A stretch of DNA of 64,000 nucleotides. It comes from Modestobacter sp. L9-4. Its GTDB lineage: Bacteria; Actinomycetota; Actinomycetes; Mycobacteriales; Geodermatophilaceae. The position numbers and the translations under genes are program-made. Location: positions 3,038,001 through 3,102,000 of the forward strand of contig NZ_CP077800.1 in NCBI RefSeq assembly GCF_019112525.1, given 5' to 3'. Of the stretch, positions 62,611 to 64,000 are shown one piece after another (within the stretch, counting starts at the first letter, position 1; each line of letters starts with the position of its first letter). Under the pieces are notes generated by a model. The model made no database searches, was not told the origin of the DNA, and saw only the letters and a list, made by a program, of their open reading frames with translations.

Positions 62611-63900
62611 TCAGCGCTTGAGCTGGACCAGGTCCTGCAGGATCTCGTCGGAGGTCGTGATCACGCGGCTGTTCGCCTGGAAGCCGCGCTGGGCGACGAT
62701 CAGGCCGGTGAACTCCTCGGCCAGGTCGACGTTGGACATCTCCAGCGCGCCGGCCGTGAGGCTGCCGCGGCCGCCCGTGCCGGCCTGCCCGATCAGCGGG
62801 TTGCCGGAGTTGCCGGCCGCCCGGTAGGAGCTGTTGCCGGCCTTCTCCAGGCCACCGGGGTTGGTGAAGGTGGCCAGCGCGAGCTTGCCGATCGGCTGCT
62901 TGAGGCCGTTGGAGTACGTGCCCACGATGGTGCCGTCGCCGCTGAGCGAGTAGCCCTGGAGCACGCCCATGGCGGAGCCGCCCTGCGCGGTGCCCTTGGC
63001 GGCGGCGTCGCTCTTGCCGCCGTACTGCGTCAGCGCGGACAGGTCGACGGCCACCGGCTTGGTCCAGGCGGCGAAGTTCGCGGTCTGCGCGGGCAGGGTG
63101 TACGTGGCCGGCGTGGGGGCGGCGAGCGTCCCGGCCGGGAGGTTCTTGGTGGGGTCGGCCGGGTCCGGGAACGCGGCGCTGCCGTCGGAGAACTGCAGGG
63201 TGACGGCGCCCAGCTGGGGGGTCGTGGCGGTCGGGTCGGTGAAGGTGACCTGCCACTGGTTGGGGTTCGCCGTCTTCTGCATCGTCACGCTGACCGCGTG
63301 GGCGTTGCCCAGGTCGTCGTACATCGTGATCTGCGAGGTCACGGGGGTGTCGGCGGCGATCGCGCTGGCCGACAGGTTGCCGCTGATCGCCGAGCCGGTG
63401 GTGGCCACCGGGGCGAGCACCTGGCCCGTGGGGATCCGCAGGTCCTCGATCTCGGCGTTGGCGTTGATGACGCCGTTGGCGTTGGCCAGCCAGCCCTGCA
63501 GCTTGGCGCCGTCGGGGGTGACCAGGTTGCCCACGCCGTCGGTGTCGAAGGACCCGGCGCGGGTGTAGAGGTTCTCGGTGCCCTGCTTGGTGACGAAGAA
63601 GCCGTCGCCGCTGATCATGAAGTCGCTGGCGCGGCCGGTGTTCTGGGTGGAGCCCTGGCCGAAGTTGGTGGTGATGCCGGCGACCTTGACCCCCAGGCCG
63701 ACCTGCGCGGGGTTGGTGCCCGCGGTCTCGCCGTTGGGGGAGGAGCCGTTGCGCAGCACCTGGGACAGCGTGTCCTCGAAGACGGTGGTGCTGCTCTTGA
63801 AGCCCACGGTGTTGACGTTGGCGATGTTGTTGCCCGCGACGTCGAGCTTCGTCTGGTGGGCCTTGAGGCCGGAGATGGCCGAGAACATGGAACGCAGCAT
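62611..63900 (-). CDS. flgE: Flagellar hook protein FlgE
   Basis: The 429-residue hook subunit has the rod-hook N-terminal motif LRSMFSAISGLKAHQTKLDV and AGNNIANVNTVGFK, the FlgE D1/D2 region (SGDGFFVTKQGTENLYTRAG, SAIAADTPVTSQITMYDDLG), and the C-terminal helix EEFTGLIVAQRGFQANSRVI with TTSDEILQDLVQLKR. Length is typical. An AGGAG site lies just upstream of the ATG. A strong hairpin follows the stop. Confidence 0.96.
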   Translation of the reverse strand: MLRSMFSAISGLKAHQTKLDVAGNNIANVNTVGFKSSTTVFEDTLSQVLRNGSSPNGETAGTNPAQVGLGVKVAGITTNFGQGSTQNTGRASDFMISGDGFFVTKQGTENLYTRAGSFDTDGVGNLVTPDGAKLQGWLANANGVINANAEIEDLRIPTGQVLAPVATTGSAISGNLSASAIAADTPVTSQITMYDDLGNAHAVSVTMQKTANPNQWQVTFTDPTATTPQLGAVTLQFSDGSAAFPDPADPTKNLPAGTLAAPTPATYTLPAQTANFAAWTKPVAVDLSALTQYGGKSDAAAKGTAQGGSAMGVLQGYSLSGDGTIVGTYSNGLKQPIGKLALATFTNPGGLEKAGNSSYRAAGNSGNPLIGQAGTGGRGSLTAGALEMSNVDLAEEFTGLIVAQRGFQANSRVITTSDEILQDLVQLKR

Positions 63901-63957
63901 GGGGAGGACTCCTCGCGATCGGTGATCGGTGTGGTGCGCGTGCGGACGGCGCCGGGA

Positions 63958-64000
63958 TCAGCTGGTGGGCGGCGTGGTGCTGGTCGGCGGCGTGCTCGCC
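63958..64000 (-). CDS. C-terminal end of a gene upstream of flgE (probably flgD)
   Basis: On the minus strand a frame runs in from the window edge and ends at TGA 63960-63958. The last visible residues are ASTPPTSTTPPTS, a Pro/Thr/Ser tail. In Gram-positive flagellar operons flgD (hook cap) precedes flgE, so this is most likely the FlgD tail. Only 13 residues are visible, and the assignment is by synteny. Confidence 0.4.
   Translation of the reverse strand, partial: ASTPPTSTTPPTS

Overview
The window is 64 kb of very GC-rich, densely packed chromosome from a motile actinobacterium. Three things point to Actinobacteria: a mycothiol S-conjugate amidase gene (mca), the core order (upstream gene, mazG, glycosyltransferase ... 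eno, divIC-like gene, DUF501, ppx/gppA), and the many GTG starts. A peritrichous-type flagellar export and motor cluster in this setting suggests a Geodermatophilaceae-like or Kineosporiaceae-like organism; that placement is inference. No phage, insertion sequence, CRISPR array or rRNA was seen.

Layout. 1-8.1 kb is housekeeping: mazG, a family 2 glycosyltransferase, an MscS channel, a DUF3592 protein, enolase, a septum-initiator-like protein, DUF501 and Ppx/GppA. 8.1-18.3 kb is mixed: DUF4235, family 5 uracil-DNA glycosylase, a tRNA gene with anticodon UAA but a short variable arm, a Bax-inhibitor-1 protein, a GDSL hydrolase, DUF2252, a GNAT enzyme, a VWA/MoxR-type ATPase pair and threonine ammonia-lyase. 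18.4-26 kb holds a DrrAB-type exporter followed by a five-unit ~55-bp tandem repeat, an M3 metallopeptidase, a stack of palindromes, an RNHCP protein, greA, mca and two small exported or membrane proteins.

26.1-39.2 kb is the most distinctive block: a GntR/UTRA repressor gene divergent from a sugar-type catabolic cluster. The first unit encodes a cupin phosphoglucose isomerase, an FGGY kinase, a D-2-hydroxyacid dehydrogenase, a KDPG-type aldolase, a shikimate-dehydrogenase-like protein and a phosphotriesterase-fold hydrolase. The second encodes an SDR, a ribose-type ABC importer (ATPase, permease, binding lipoprotein) and two zinc-type dehydrogenases. Nearly identical operator-like sites precede both units, and a third related site lies at the far end. 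Together the genes read as uptake, oxidation, hydrolysis, phosphorylation and retro-aldol cleavage of a sugar, polyol or sugar acid that cannot be named from sequence.

39.3-48.8 kb carries an RHH-like small protein, a geranylgeranyl-reductase-family flavoprotein, a TrhA/hemolysin III protein, a cis-prenyl transferase, a DUF885 peptidase-like protein, a second DrrAB-type exporter, a PIN-PhoH ATPase and an AbiEi/DUF559 protein. 48.9-64 kb is a minus-strand flagellar cluster in the order (flgD-like end)-flgE-flbD-motA-motB-fliL-fliM-fliN-fliO-fliP-fliQ-fliR-flhB-flhA-flhF-like-small membrane protein, mostly with 4-bp overlaps. The FlhF-like protein has a ~360-residue Ala/Glu/Arg rod and a degenerate GTPase domain. 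Across the window many genes not inside operons start 6-7 bases after a TANNNT hexamer, which suggests widespread leaderless transcription.
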